DNA of 64,000 bases, taken from NCBI RefSeq assembly GCF_900188125.1, contig NZ_FZOW01000002.1:1-64000 (forward strand), read 5' to 3'. Position 1 is the stretch's first letter, and every line of letters begins with the position of its first letter. The DNA comes from Rhodococcoides kyotonense (lineage in GTDB: Bacteria > Actinomycetota > Actinomycetes > Mycobacteriales > Mycobacteriaceae). The position numbers were made by a program, and so were the translations under genes. A model generated the notes under the pieces. It was not told the DNA's origin, did no database searches, and worked only from the letters and a program-made list of their open reading frames with translations. Positions 43,321 to 52,063 of this stretch are shown here, one piece after another.

Positions 43321-43691
43321 GCGGTCACCGTCGAGGTCCGTGCGATGACGGCTGTGTCCGCGTCCGTCAGATCGAGCGTGATGGTTTCGCCGTCGGACAC
43401 CGTTCCGGTCAGCGATGCGGCGAGAACACAGGGAACGGCGGACTCGCGGCTCAGAATCGCAAGGTGCGATTCGCGGCTACCCGCAGAGCAGACGATGGCC
43501 AGCAGGTCGGGGAGAATCGGCGACAGAAAGGTCATTCCGCCTTTGTCGACGAACGCGATGGTGTCTTCCAGGTCGTCCTCGTCGATCGACAGTACGTCCT
43601 GTGTCTCGCGAAACCAGCGCGCGGTCCCCGTGACCGTGCCCGCGGTGAACAAGTTGGTTCCGGTACCGACTTCGTCGTGTGTCTCGGTCAT
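43317..43691 (-). CDS. Stand-alone swivel (phosphohistidine) protein C
   Basis: A 124-residue single swivel domain with the catalytic histidine in SAGSRESHLAILSRESAVPCVLAA (His76). It lacks any ATP-binding or PEP-binding part. ATG 43691 is preferred over 43697 because of its spacing from the AAGGA site. First gene of the four-gene operon that ends at 39302. Confidence 0.85.
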   Translation of the reverse strand: MTETHDEVGTGTNLFTAGTVTGTARWFRETQDVLSIDEDDLEDTIAFVDKGGMTFLSPILPDLLAIVCSAGSRESHLAILSRESAVPCVLAASLTGTVSDGETITLDLTDADTAVIARTSTVTA

Positions 43692-43794
43692 TGCCATTCC
43701 TTCGTGTGTCTCCGGGTCCGGCCGGCCTGGCCGGGCTCGAAGACAACGTTAGGAACATGTGATGGCGATCACGATCCACCTTGGGGGACAACTC

Positions 43795-43840
43795 CATGTG
43801 CACGAAAATACATAGCCCGCTATGTATTTTCGTGCACATG
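43795..43840. terminator. Hairpin repeat-family copy 3
   Basis: Perfect 21-bp arms with loop CCCG after the acyl-CoA dehydrogenase gene. Together with the following 13 bp, which contain that gene's stop codon, it repeats the block at 27164-27222 with one mismatch. Confidence 0.75.
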
Positions 43841-43845
43841 GCGCG

Positions 43846-45093
43846 CTAGCGCCTGAGCTCGGATTTCGCGATCGTGCGGATATGCACTTCGTCCGGGCCG
43901 TCGAAGATGCGCATGGCCCGGTGCCAGCCGTACATCGCGGCGAGAGGCACGTCGTCGCTGACGCCCGCGCCGCCGTGGACCTGGATGGCCCGGTCGATGA
44001 CGTCGAGGGCAACCCGAGGCACGGACACCTTGGCGGCCGAAACGTACGGCGCCGCAGCCTTGTTGCCGTGTACGTCGGTGATCTTCGACGCGTACTGGCA
44101 CAACAGTCTGGCCTGATCGATCGCGATGCGCGATTCGGCGATCTGCTGCTGCACGACGCCCTGCTCGGCGAGCGGCTTACCGAACGCAACGCGCGACTGC
44201 GCGCGGGCGACCATCAGTCCGAGAGCGCGTTCGGCTGCACCGAGAGCACGCATGCAGTGGTGAATCCGGCCGGGGCCGAGACGGGCCTGCGCCAGCGCGA
44301 ATCCGTCTCCCTCCTCGCCGAGGATGTTGCTCACCGGAACCCGGACACCCGAGTAGATCACCTCGCAGTGGCCGTGCTGATCGTGACGACCGAACACCGG
44401 AACATCTCGTACGACGGTCACGCCCGGAGTGTCGATGGGCACGAGAATCATCGACTGCTGCCGATGCGTCGCAGCGTCGGGGTCGGTCTTGCCCATGACG
44501 ATGAGCAGTTCGCAGCGCGGATCCGACGCCCCGCTGGTCCACCATTTGCGACCGTCGATGACGTACTCGTCACCGTCGCGTCGGATGCGGGTCTGGATGT
44601 TGGTGGCGTCGGAGCTGGCGACCTCGACCTCCGTCATCGAGAACGCGGAGCGAATCACACCGTCCTTCAACGGTTCCAGCCATCGGGCCTTCTGCTCGTC
44701 GGTGCCGAACATGTGCAGCAATTCCATGTTGCCGGTGTCCGGTGCTTGCCCGTTGGTCGCCTCGGGCGCGAGGTGCAAACTCCACCCGGTGATTTCGGCG
44801 AGGCCCGCGTAATCGAGTTGGCTGATACCGGAATACGCAGGCAAGAACAGATTCCACAGCCCCCGCGAGCGCGCTTCCTTCTTCAACTCTTCGACGACGG
44901 GAGGCAGCGAGCTGTCGCCGGGCGCAACAGACGCTCGGTAGCTCTCGTAGTCGTGCTCGGCCGGAAATACGTGGGAGTGCATGAAGTCGACGAGCGTCTC
45001 ACGAAGCTCCAACGCCTTGGCCGACGGCCGTAGATCCAGCGACGCGGTGTCGATCGTGCTGGGCATGGCGGTGGTGTTGACGGAATGTGTCAC
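43846..45093 (-). CDS. Acyl-CoA dehydrogenase (ACAD10/11- or LvaC-like)
   Basis: A 415-residue acyl-CoA dehydrogenase. FSMTEVEVASSDATNIQTRI is the FAD/substrate loop, DEYVIDGRKWWTSGASDP the second, and AIQVHGGAGVSDDVPLAAMYGWHRAMRIFDGPDEVH the C-terminal helix region. GTG 45093 has GAGGAC at 7 nt; a TTG at 45114 that overlaps the upstream stop is possible. The pairing with an APH-type kinase recalls ACAD10/11 and LvaA/LvaC, where a hydroxyacyl-CoA is phosphorylated and phosphate then eliminated. Confidence 0.9.
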   Translation of the reverse strand: MTHSVNTTAMPSTIDTASLDLRPSAKALELRETLVDFMHSHVFPAEHDYESYRASVAPGDSSLPPVVEELKKEARSRGLWNLFLPAYSGISQLDYAGLAEITGWSLHLAPEATNGQAPDTGNMELLHMFGTDEQKARWLEPLKDGVIRSAFSMTEVEVASSDATNIQTRIRRDGDEYVIDGRKWWTSGASDPRCELLIVMGKTDPDAATHRQQSMILVPIDTPGVTVVRDVPVFGRHDQHGHCEVIYSGVRVPVSNILGEEGDGFALAQARLGPGRIHHCMRALGAAERALGLMVARAQSRVAFGKPLAEQGVVQQQIAESRIAIDQARLLCQYASKITDVHGNKAAAPYVSAAKVSVPRVALDVIDRAIQVHGGAGVSDDVPLAAMYGWHRAMRIFDGPDEVHIRTIAKSELRR

Positions 45094-45110
45094 GGGAAAG
45101 TCCTCACTGA

Positions 45111-46157
45111 TCAACGAAGTCCGGAAACTGAAGAGGCGGAGGCGCGTTCGAGCGCTCGGCCGAGCAGCGGACCGACCATCTCGCCGACGGTGGAGAAGTC
45201 GTCGCCCTCGGTGTGTCCCTGCTGGTGGCGTGCATGGATCCCTTCGAGGATCACGGCGATCTTGAAGTCCGCGAACACCAGGTACCAGTCGATGTCCGGG
45301 ACGTCGATTCCGCGTGCGGTGACGTATCGTTCGACCAATTGATCCCGAGTGGGAAAGCCGGGCAGTGCCGTCGCTCCCGCGGTGATGGGGTTGAAGAACT
45401 CGCCTTCCTGGTCCCAGAAGGAGCAGAGGATCCCGAGGTCGGTCAACGTGTCACCGAGGGTCGACATCTCCCAGTCGAGTACACCCAGTATGCGGGTCGG
45501 ATCGCTGCGGTCGACCATCATGTTGTCGATCTTGAAGTCTCCGTGCACGATTCCCGGGTAGCTCCGACTCGGCAGGGCAGCAGTCAGCCGACGATGAATC
45601 TCGGCGACCTCCGGTCGTTCGGACGTCGCCGACGCGTCCCACTGCCGCTGCCACCGGCGCAACTGGCGCTCGAGAAACCCGTCGGGATTACCCCAGTCGG
45701 CCAGACCGACGTCGGCAGGATCGATGGAATGCAGTGCGACGAGTGTGTCGATCATCGACTCGGTGAGTCCGGCGCGTTGCTGCTGCGTCAGCGCTGCGGT
45801 GTCCTCCTGCGTGCGCAACGTGATTCCGTCGAGCTTGTCCATGACGTAGAACGACGCGCCGATGACACTCGAATCCTCGCACAGACCAACGGTTCTGGGC
45901 ACCGGTACGGCGCTGTCCCGCAACGACGACAATGCTCGATACTCGCGACCCATGTCGTGCGCGGTCGGAAGGACGTGTCCCTGTGGTGGCCGACGGAGTA
46001 TCCACTGCCGGTTGCCGTCACCGATCTCGTACGTCGGGTTGGAACGCCCGCCGGCGATCAACCGAGTGGTGAGTTCGCCGACGTCGCCGGTTTCGTTGTC
46101 TTCCAACCACTGTCGGACGCGAACAGCGTCCAGTTCGTCGGTCGTCGTCGCAGTCAT
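45111..46157 (-). CDS. APH-type phosphotransferase (hydroxyacyl-CoA kinase-like)
   Basis: A 348-residue aminoglycoside-phosphotransferase-fold kinase. Catalytic loop HGDFKIDNMMVD and metal motif LDWEMSTLGD are intact. LRRPPQGHVLPTAHDMGREYRAL is typical of the ACAD-linked subgroup, whose members phosphorylate 4-hydroxyacyl-CoA (LvaA) rather than antibiotics. ATG 46157 overlaps the acyl-CoA synthetase stop (ATGA). Confidence 0.9.
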   Translation of the reverse strand: MTATTTDELDAVRVRQWLEDNETGDVGELTTRLIAGGRSNPTYEIGDGNRQWILRRPPQGHVLPTAHDMGREYRALSSLRDSAVPVPRTVGLCEDSSVIGASFYVMDKLDGITLRTQEDTAALTQQQRAGLTESMIDTLVALHSIDPADVGLADWGNPDGFLERQLRRWQRQWDASATSERPEVAEIHRRLTAALPSRSYPGIVHGDFKIDNMMVDRSDPTRILGVLDWEMSTLGDTLTDLGILCSFWDQEGEFFNPITAGATALPGFPTRDQLVERYVTARGIDVPDIDWYLVFADFKIAVILEGIHARHQQGHTEGDDFSTVGEMVGPLLGRALERASASSVSGLR

Positions 46158-47851
46158 TTGCTGCCTTCCGGTGTCGTGGTGCGGAGTTCGCGACGCAGAA
46201 GCTTCCCGCTCGTCGTCTTGGGTAGCTCGTCGAGAATCACGACCTCGCGCGGGTACTTGTAGGCGGCCATGCGTGATTTGCAGAAGTCGACGAGTTCGGC
46301 GGGCGTGGCCGTCTTCTCGCGTGTCAGTGACACGAATGCCTTGACGGTTTCGCCGCGATACTCGTCGGGCACGCCGATGACAGAGGCCTCGCGGACCGCA
46401 GGATGCTGATAGAGCACATCCTCCACGTCACGCGGAAAGACCTTGTAGCCACCGGCATTGATCATGTCCTTGAGTCGGTCGACGACGAACAGCCACCCGT
46501 CCGACGTCGTCTTGCCGATGTCCCCGGTGTGCAGCCAGCCGTCGCGAATGGCATGCGCGGACTCGTCGGGCAACTGCCAGTACCCGGGCACCACCATCGG
46601 GCCGGAGACGACGATCTCGCCTGCCTCACCGGGTTTCACGTCGTGGCCGTCGGCGATGTCCACGATCCGGACCTGTGCGCCGGGAACCGGAACCCCAACG
46701 GCGAGAGCGCCACTGTCGGGGTCGACAGGCGGGTCGACGTCGACGGGACCGAGGTGTGTGGGGGAGGTGGTCTCGGTCATGCCGTAGGCGCCGCGGAGGA
46801 TCCATCCGGTGGCGTCCCGTACTCGGTCGACGAGCGCGGGCCCGACGGCTGCTCCGCCGGACGGTGTCTTCGTCAGCGACGTCAGATCGAACTTGTCCTT
46901 CGCCGGATGATTGCTCAACGCGATGAACGCTGTACTGGCACCGATCATGAACGTGCCACGCCACGTGTCGATCGCACGCAGCGTCTCCTCGGCGTCGAAG
47001 CGATGCAGGAGCACGATCGGTGCACCGCTCACGATGTGGATTCCGAATCCCGCGACGAGCCCGGTGATGTGGAAAACCGGTGCGACGCCGATGATCACGT
47101 CCTGATCGGCACGCAGGTCCCACCACGACGTGTAGACCGTCGAGCTGTGGACGAGGGAGCTCTGCAGGTTCATCGCTCCCTTGGAGCGACCGGTCGTTCC
47201 GGACGTATAGGTCAATACTCCGATGTCCGTGGGCGTGCACGGGACTGAAACAGACCGCGCGCCAGAATGTTTCGCGATCAGATCCAGCCAGTCGACCGCG
47301 TCCGGGAACGTCCGTCGCTCGCCGATGTGCGACGCGATGGACGAGGGAACCTGTGCCGTCGGCGTCATGTCGAGGGGGTGAGTCGTGACGACGATCGTGA
47401 GGTCGGTCTTCTGCCGGACCGGGGCGACGACGTCGTCGTACAGGCTGTCGAGGCAGATGAGCGCACGTGCACCGGAATCGAGCAGGTGGTGGGTGAGTTC
47501 CTTCTCCCTCAGCATCGGGTTGATCGCGGCAGGAACCGCTCCCGCTTTCCATGCTGCGAGCAACGCGACCAGCCACTGCGGGTCGTTCTGCAAGTAGATC
47601 GCGACGCGGTCGCCCGGTGTGAGTCCTTCTGCCACCAGCCCCGATGCAAGGGCTTCCGCGGCCGCATCGATGTCGGCGAAGGTGAGGGTTGCCCCGAAGT
47701 AGTGCACGGCAGGGGCCGTCGGACGCGTCGCGACGTGCGCGTCCCATGCGTCACGCATCGTGGGGTACGGCGTGTTCATTCCCGCGCGGACGGAGTCGGG
47801 GTAGAAGGCCGTCCAGGCTTCGTCGATCTGCTTCACGTATGTCCACCTCAT
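46154..47851 (-). CDS. Acyl-CoA synthetase (AMP-forming)
   Basis: A 565-residue ANL ligase. P-loop TYTSGTTGRSKGAM, YGMTETTSPTHLG, DGWLHTGDIGKT, and C-terminal Lys in TTSGKLLRRELR. It starts the operon with kinase and dehydrogenase and should make the CoA thioester they use. ATG 47851 is drawn; GTG 47836, with AGGTGG upstream, is a close alternative. The promoter is in the operator-containing divergent region. Confidence 0.9.
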   Translation of the reverse strand: MRWTYVKQIDEAWTAFYPDSVRAGMNTPYPTMRDAWDAHVATRPTAPAVHYFGATLTFADIDAAAEALASGLVAEGLTPGDRVAIYLQNDPQWLVALLAAWKAGAVPAAINPMLREKELTHHLLDSGARALICLDSLYDDVVAPVRQKTDLTIVVTTHPLDMTPTAQVPSSIASHIGERRTFPDAVDWLDLIAKHSGARSVSVPCTPTDIGVLTYTSGTTGRSKGAMNLQSSLVHSSTVYTSWWDLRADQDVIIGVAPVFHITGLVAGFGIHIVSGAPIVLLHRFDAEETLRAIDTWRGTFMIGASTAFIALSNHPAKDKFDLTSLTKTPSGGAAVGPALVDRVRDATGWILRGAYGMTETTSPTHLGPVDVDPPVDPDSGALAVGVPVPGAQVRIVDIADGHDVKPGEAGEIVVSGPMVVPGYWQLPDESAHAIRDGWLHTGDIGKTTSDGWLFVVDRLKDMINAGGYKVFPRDVEDVLYQHPAVREASVIGVPDEYRGETVKAFVSLTREKTATPAELVDFCKSRMAAYKYPREVVILDELPKTTSGKLLRRELRTTTPEGSK

Positions 47852-47906
47852 CGGGATCGAGCTCTCAACGCTCTGACGCTTCGGTAGCCACCATAGTCGT
47901 GATCAG

Positions 47907-47922
47907 AACGATCGTTTGTCAA
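47907..47922 (-). promoter_or_regulatory. Operator/promoter of the acyl-CoA synthetase operon
   Basis: AACGATCGTTTGTCAA, with palindromic core AACGATCGTT. On the minus strand it overlaps a -35 box TTGACA (47922-47917) followed by GACTAT at 18 nt. Confidence 0.6.
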
Positions 47923-47988
47923 TTGTTCAGTTCTGAACTCCGATTGAGATGTCGTTGCACTACAGATAGCAGGCGCGATGTTCAGCCA

Positions 47989-48017
47989 TTGACAAACGAT
48001 CGTTCGACATCCATTAT
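47989..48017 (+). promoter_or_regulatory. Operator/promoter of the MHS transporter
   Basis: TTGACA (47989-47994) and CATTAT (48012-48017) with 17-nt spacing form a good sigma-70-type promoter. The spacer holds AACGATCGTT; 47989-48004 is the exact inverted copy of 47907-47922. Confidence 0.65.
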
Positions 48018-48060
48018 CTTGCATGACGTAGGTCACATTATTCGCGAGGAGCCGCACCCT

Positions 48061-49365
48061 ATGACCGCATCAGACATCACGTCCGCTCCACCCGCCGCGC
48101 CGTGGACCGCGGAAGACCGCAAGAAAACGCGTCGTGCAGCTCTTGCGGGTGGCGTCGGAACACTGATCGAGTACTACGACTTCAGCCTGTACGGCTACCT
48201 GGCCGTCGTCATCGCACCGCTGTACTTCCCGAGCGAGCACCCTGTGACGTCGTTGCTCTCGGCTTTGGCCGTGTTCGGAACGGCGTATCTGGTGCGGCCT
48301 CTCGGCGGCATCGTGTTCGGCCACATCGGGGACCGACTCGGACGCAAGAAGGCGCTGATGGCCACGCTCGTGTGCATGGGCGTCGGAAGTACCGCGATGG
48401 GACTGCTCCCGACGCCTGCGCAGATCGGCGTCTGGGCGACGGTGATGTTGGTGATCGTGCGTCTGCTGCAGGGGTTCTCGGCCGGCGGTGAAGTCGGTGG
48501 TTCGGCGACGTTCATCTCCGAGTCGGCACCGTCGCATCTGAAGGCGACGTACGGCGCATTCACGCCGATGGGCTCGACGGGTGGTTTCGCACTGGCTGCC
48601 GCCGTCGCCGGCATCGTGTCGGCGCTGACGACGGATGTGCAGATGGACAGCTGGGGCTGGCGTGTGCCGTTCCTGCTCGCGTTGCCGCTGACGCTGTTCT
48701 GCCTGTGGGTGCGCACCCGCGTCGAGGAGACGCACGAGGTGACCGAGACCAAGGCGGAGAAGAGTTCACCGGTGAATTCGGTGTTCCTGCGCCAGCCGCG
48801 CGCACTTGCTCAGGCGACCGCGCTGAGTGCCGCGGTGAACGGCACGGCGTACATCGGACTGACCTACATGGCGATTCACCTGACGAAGCAACTCGGCTAC
48901 GAGTCGACGTCGGTGTTCTGGGTGGCGACGATGGCGATCGGTATCGCCGCACTGGCCATGCCTCTTGCGGGCAGGCTCGGCGACCGCATCGGCACGGTTC
49001 GTCTGATGGCCATCGGTTTCATCGGCTTCATCGTGTTGACCTACCCGATGATGGGTCTGATGCACATGGGTCTCGTCGTCGCCACGATCGCGTTCGTCGT
49101 GATCATGCTGAACAGTGCGGCGGCGCAGGTCGGCGCGTACACGATCCTGCCGCAGTTCTTCGACAAGCCTTCCCGCTACACGGGCGTCGCGATGGGCTGG
49201 AATCTCGGCGTCATCATCGCCGGCGGTACGGCGCCGTTCGTGGCGGTCTGGCTCGTGGAGAAGACGGGCAACATCCTGTCGCCCGCCTTCTTCGTCATGA
49301 CACTCGCCGCCGTCGGCCTCACGGCTTTGGCGACGATCCGGGCTCGGCACACGCAGGGGGCATAG
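48061..49365 (+). CDS. MHS-family (MFS) organic-acid transporter
   Basis: A 434-residue metabolite:H+ symporter (ProP/ShiA/KgtP type). GTLIEYYDFSLYGYLAVVIAPLYFP is helix 1, RPLGGIVFGHIGDRLGRKKAL the MFS A-motif, and LLQGFSAGGEVGGSATFISE a family hallmark. Likely imports the acid activated by the divergent acyl-CoA synthetase. ATG 48061 with GAGGAG at 9 nt. Confidence 0.92.
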   Translation: MTASDITSAPPAAPWTAEDRKKTRRAALAGGVGTLIEYYDFSLYGYLAVVIAPLYFPSEHPVTSLLSALAVFGTAYLVRPLGGIVFGHIGDRLGRKKALMATLVCMGVGSTAMGLLPTPAQIGVWATVMLVIVRLLQGFSAGGEVGGSATFISESAPSHLKATYGAFTPMGSTGGFALAAAVAGIVSALTTDVQMDSWGWRVPFLLALPLTLFCLWVRTRVEETHEVTETKAEKSSPVNSVFLRQPRALAQATALSAAVNGTAYIGLTYMAIHLTKQLGYESTSVFWVATMAIGIAALAMPLAGRLGDRIGTVRLMAIGFIGFIVLTYPMMGLMHMGLVVATIAFVVIMLNSAAAQVGAYTILPQFFDKPSRYTGVAMGWNLGVIIAGGTAPFVAVWLVEKTGNILSPAFFVMTLAAVGLTALATIRARHTQGA

Positions 49366-49368
49366 CCC

Positions 49369-49446
49369 CATGTGCACGGAAATGCATAGCGGCTCGGAGT
49401 GGAGCCTGCGGAACGACCACAGGCACTATGGATTTCCGTGCACGTG
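49369..49446. terminator. Long hairpin between convergent transporter genes
   Basis: 21-bp arms (two mismatches, left arm CATGTGCACGGAAATGCATA...) with a 36-nt loop. The right arm encodes the last residues and stop of the DHA2 gene on the minus strand. A looser member of the hairpin family. Confidence 0.6.
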
Positions 49447-50889
49447 CGGCGTAGCCGCCCTTCGCACGAAGAACGACGCCGCCACGGCGACCAGAGACAC
49501 GACGCCACCACACAGGAACGCGGTGTGGATTCCGGCTTCGTTCGCCGCGAGTTCCGCTGTGCCCGAGGAGATGCGCGACGTGGTGGTCGTCGTCATCACG
49601 GTCACGAACAGTGCCGTTCCGGCCGCACCCGCTACCTGCTGGAGGGTGTTGAAGATCGCGCTGCCGTGTGAATACAGTTCGGCCGGAAGCGAACCCAGCG
49701 ACGACGTCATCATCGGCGTCATGACCGTCGCGAGTCCTGCGGTCATCAGGCAGTGGATGGCGACGACCATCGGCAGTGGTGATTGCGCGTCGAGCATCGT
49801 CATCAGCCACAACGCAGCGCTGACGACGATGATGCCGGGGATGACGAGCGGGCGTGGTCCGATGCGGTCGAACGCCCGCCCGACGAACGGCGCGAGCACA
49901 CCCATCAGCAAGCCACCCGGAAGCAACATGAGGCCGGTGGTCAGCGTGTCGAGACCGCGAATGTTCTGCAGATACAGCGGCAACAGGATCAGCGCGCCGA
50001 ACAGCGCCATCATGCTGATCGCCAGCATGCCGAGTCCGATGCTGAACGTCGGTGTGGCGAACGGCCGCAGGTCGAGCAACGCCTGACCGGATGCCTGACG
50101 CTTGATCTGACGGAGAACGAACATCACGAGGGCGACGACTCCGACGACGAGTGGAATCCACACCGGCACAGACGATTCCTCTGCGGAATGGCCGATGCTG
50201 CTGAGGCCGTAGATGAGCCCGCCGAACGCGAGTGCCGACAGCACGACCGAGAACGCGTCGAACGTTGCTTTTCGGGTCGGCGTGACGTTCTTGACCAACG
50301 CGGATCCGACGCCGAACGCGACGAGTGCGATCGGGAGGACCAGCCAGAACATCCAGCGCCAGTCGAGCGCGTCGAGAATGATTCCGGAGATCGTCGGTCC
50401 GATGGCAGGTGCGACGGCGATGACGATGGAAATGACGCCCATCATCTTTCCGCGGTTCTCTGCCGGAACGAGGTTGAGGACGGTGTTCATCAGCAGCGGA
50501 AGCATCACTGCGGTGCCGCTGGCCTGAACGACGCGTCCGACCAGGAGAAGTTCGAAGCCGGGCGCCGACGCGGCGAGAAGCGTTCCGACGCTGAACAGAG
50601 TCATGGCGGCGACGAAGACCTGACGCAGCGTGAACCGCTGGAACAGGAATCCCGTCACCGGGATGACGACGGCCATGGTCAGCATGAACCCGGTGGTCAA
50701 CCACTGTGCGGTGGAGGCGGTGATGTTCAGGTCCACCATCAGGCGTGGCAGCGCGACGCTCATGATCGTCTCGTTCAGGATCATGACGAACGAGGCGACG
50801 ACCAGTACGCCGATGAGTAGTTTGCTTGCGGGTGACAGCGGTCCGGCGGACTGCTGATCCGGCGCAGCGTCGATCGCGTGTGTATCCAT
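49426..50889 (-). CDS. DHA2-family multidrug efflux transporter
   Basis: A 487-residue MFS protein with 14 predicted membrane helices, EmrB/LfrA-like (VMILNETIMSVALPRLMVDL, QWLTTGFMLTMAVVIPVTGFL, GRVVQASGTAVMLPLLM, GPTISGIILD). Divergent from a TetR gene with two adjacent palindromes between them, so it is probably repressed by that TetR until a drug or metabolite binds. Confidence 0.92.
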   Translation of the reverse strand: MDTHAIDAAPDQQSAGPLSPASKLLIGVLVVASFVMILNETIMSVALPRLMVDLNITASTAQWLTTGFMLTMAVVIPVTGFLFQRFTLRQVFVAAMTLFSVGTLLAASAPGFELLLVGRVVQASGTAVMLPLLMNTVLNLVPAENRGKMMGVISIVIAVAPAIGPTISGIILDALDWRWMFWLVLPIALVAFGVGSALVKNVTPTRKATFDAFSVVLSALAFGGLIYGLSSIGHSAEESSVPVWIPLVVGVVALVMFVLRQIKRQASGQALLDLRPFATPTFSIGLGMLAISMMALFGALILLPLYLQNIRGLDTLTTGLMLLPGGLLMGVLAPFVGRAFDRIGPRPLVIPGIIVVSAALWLMTMLDAQSPLPMVVAIHCLMTAGLATVMTPMMTSSLGSLPAELYSHGSAIFNTLQQVAGAAGTALFVTVMTTTTTSRISSGTAELAANEAGIHTAFLCGGVVSLVAVAASFFVRRAATPHVHGNP

Positions 50890-50930
50890 CTCGGTAATAG
50901 GTCCCTTGCAACAGTGTCAGCGTGTGCGGA

Positions 50931-50960
50931 CAGTTTGATTCAAACTGACAGTGACTGTCA
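50931..50960. promoter_or_regulatory. Two adjoining palindromic operators
   Basis: CAGTTTGATTCAAACTG (50931-50947, perfect) and TGACAGTGACTGTCA (50946-50960, perfect) between the DHA2 and TetR genes. Confidence 0.65.
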
Positions 50961-51005
50961 ACTTGAAATCGACTGGTATCTTGGCCCGAGACGAAGGGAG
51001 ATGTG

Positions 51006-51623
51006 ATGACCGGTTCAACGCCTGACCTCAGGGAACGTCGTCGACTGGAAACTCGGCTCGAGATCACCCGCGCGGCGCTCGACTTGTTCGAGGAGAAGGG
51101 CGTTGCAGCGACGACGGTCGACGAGATCGCGCGTAGAGCGGGCGTCTCACCCAGTACGTTCTTCCGTCAGTTTCCGACGAAAGAGGAATCGATCCTCGCG
51201 TCCGACGTCGACATCGAGGCCGAGATCGACGAGTGGCTGGTGTCCACCGCGCCCGAGAAGATCGACCTCGCCGGCATCGAAGCGATCTACGAACGTGCGT
51301 CGGTGCGGCTCGTCGAAGCATCAGACGACGTACGCAGTCGCGTTCTCAGGACGCGGCGTCTCATCATCGGTGACGCTCATCTGCGCGCCACGGCGATCGC
51401 CGTCGACGCGACGACGCTCTGCCGCTTGACCGACGCGGTGGCGTCGAAACTCGCAGGCGTGAAGTCATTTTCGTTCGCACGGTTGCTGGTCGAGGGCGCT
51501 GGGACGACCCTGCGCATCGCGTTCGACGACTGGGCGACCCGTATCGACGCCGGTGAGGACGCCGATCTGGCCGAAATCTATCGAACGACGTGCGCAGAAC
51601 TGCGCAGGGTCGTGGCGGGCTAG
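51006..51623 (+). CDS. TetR family regulator of the DHA2 pump
   Basis: A 205-residue TetR protein: RLEITRAALDLFEEKGVAATTVDEIARRAGVSPSTFFRQFPTKEES is the HTH; the C-terminal half is helical. ATG 51006 follows AAGGGAG at 6 nt. Likely autoregulatory repressor of itself and the divergent DHA2 gene. Confidence 0.9.
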   Translation: MTGSTPDLRERRRLETRLEITRAALDLFEEKGVAATTVDEIARRAGVSPSTFFRQFPTKEESILASDVDIEAEIDEWLVSTAPEKIDLAGIEAIYERASVRLVEASDDVRSRVLRTRRLIIGDAHLRATAIAVDATTLCRLTDAVASKLAGVKSFSFARLLVEGAGTTLRIAFDDWATRIDAGEDADLAEIYRTTCAELRRVVAG

Positions 51624-51937
51624 CCTGTTCGCTCGGTGACTGCGGCGCGCGAGGCGTCCTGTGCGTTCTGCTGCTCGTCGCGACGCTCCTCGCGGCGCTC
51701 CTCCCGACGTTCCTCGGCGGCGATGTCGCGCTCGGCCACGCTGCAGTCGTTGGGAGTGAACAGCAGCAGCTCGGTGCCGTGATCGTCGACGACCATGCAA
51801 TGCGCGCCGGTTCCGGTCCTCGGGTCCAGTTCGTGGAGCGTGTCCGCCGACGCGGCGGAGGTGCCGACGGCTCCTGCGGTTCCGAACATCGCAGCGGCAG
51901 CCAGAGTGGTCAGTGCGAATTTCGTCGAGTTCCTCAT
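51620..51937 (-). CDS. Small secreted protein with charged repeat tail
   Basis: A 105-residue protein with a clear Sec signal peptide (ATG 51937, AGGAG at 6 nt; probable cleavage SAASA|DT after residue 31). The short mature domain has two Cys (HCMVVDD and NDCSVAE) that could form a disulfide. The tail is an EERRE-type repeat of alternating acidic and basic residues, probably a single helix. Family unknown. Its stop overlaps the end of the TetR gene by 4 nt. Confidence 0.75.
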   Translation of the reverse strand: MRNSTKFALTTLAAAAMFGTAGAVGTSAASADTLHELDPRTGTGAHCMVVDDHGTELLLFTPNDCSVAERDIAAEERREERREERRDEQQNAQDASRAAVTERTG

Positions 51938-52063
51938 CTGTTTCTCCTGCTCTCTTCGGTGTTGTTCTCGTGTGACTACAACACTCGCGTTTCGAGAGCA
52001 TGGACAACAGTGCACGCCGTCATCGGCTTCGTTGACGGAGTCAGTGTCGAGACATGGCAAATG

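Noticed and set aside
32144..43691. Rifampin phosphotransferase or ordinary PEP synthase
   Set aside because: The ATP half is PPDK-like, the acceptor proteins do not resemble the PEP TIM barrel, and no rifampin-binding domain was recognised by eye.
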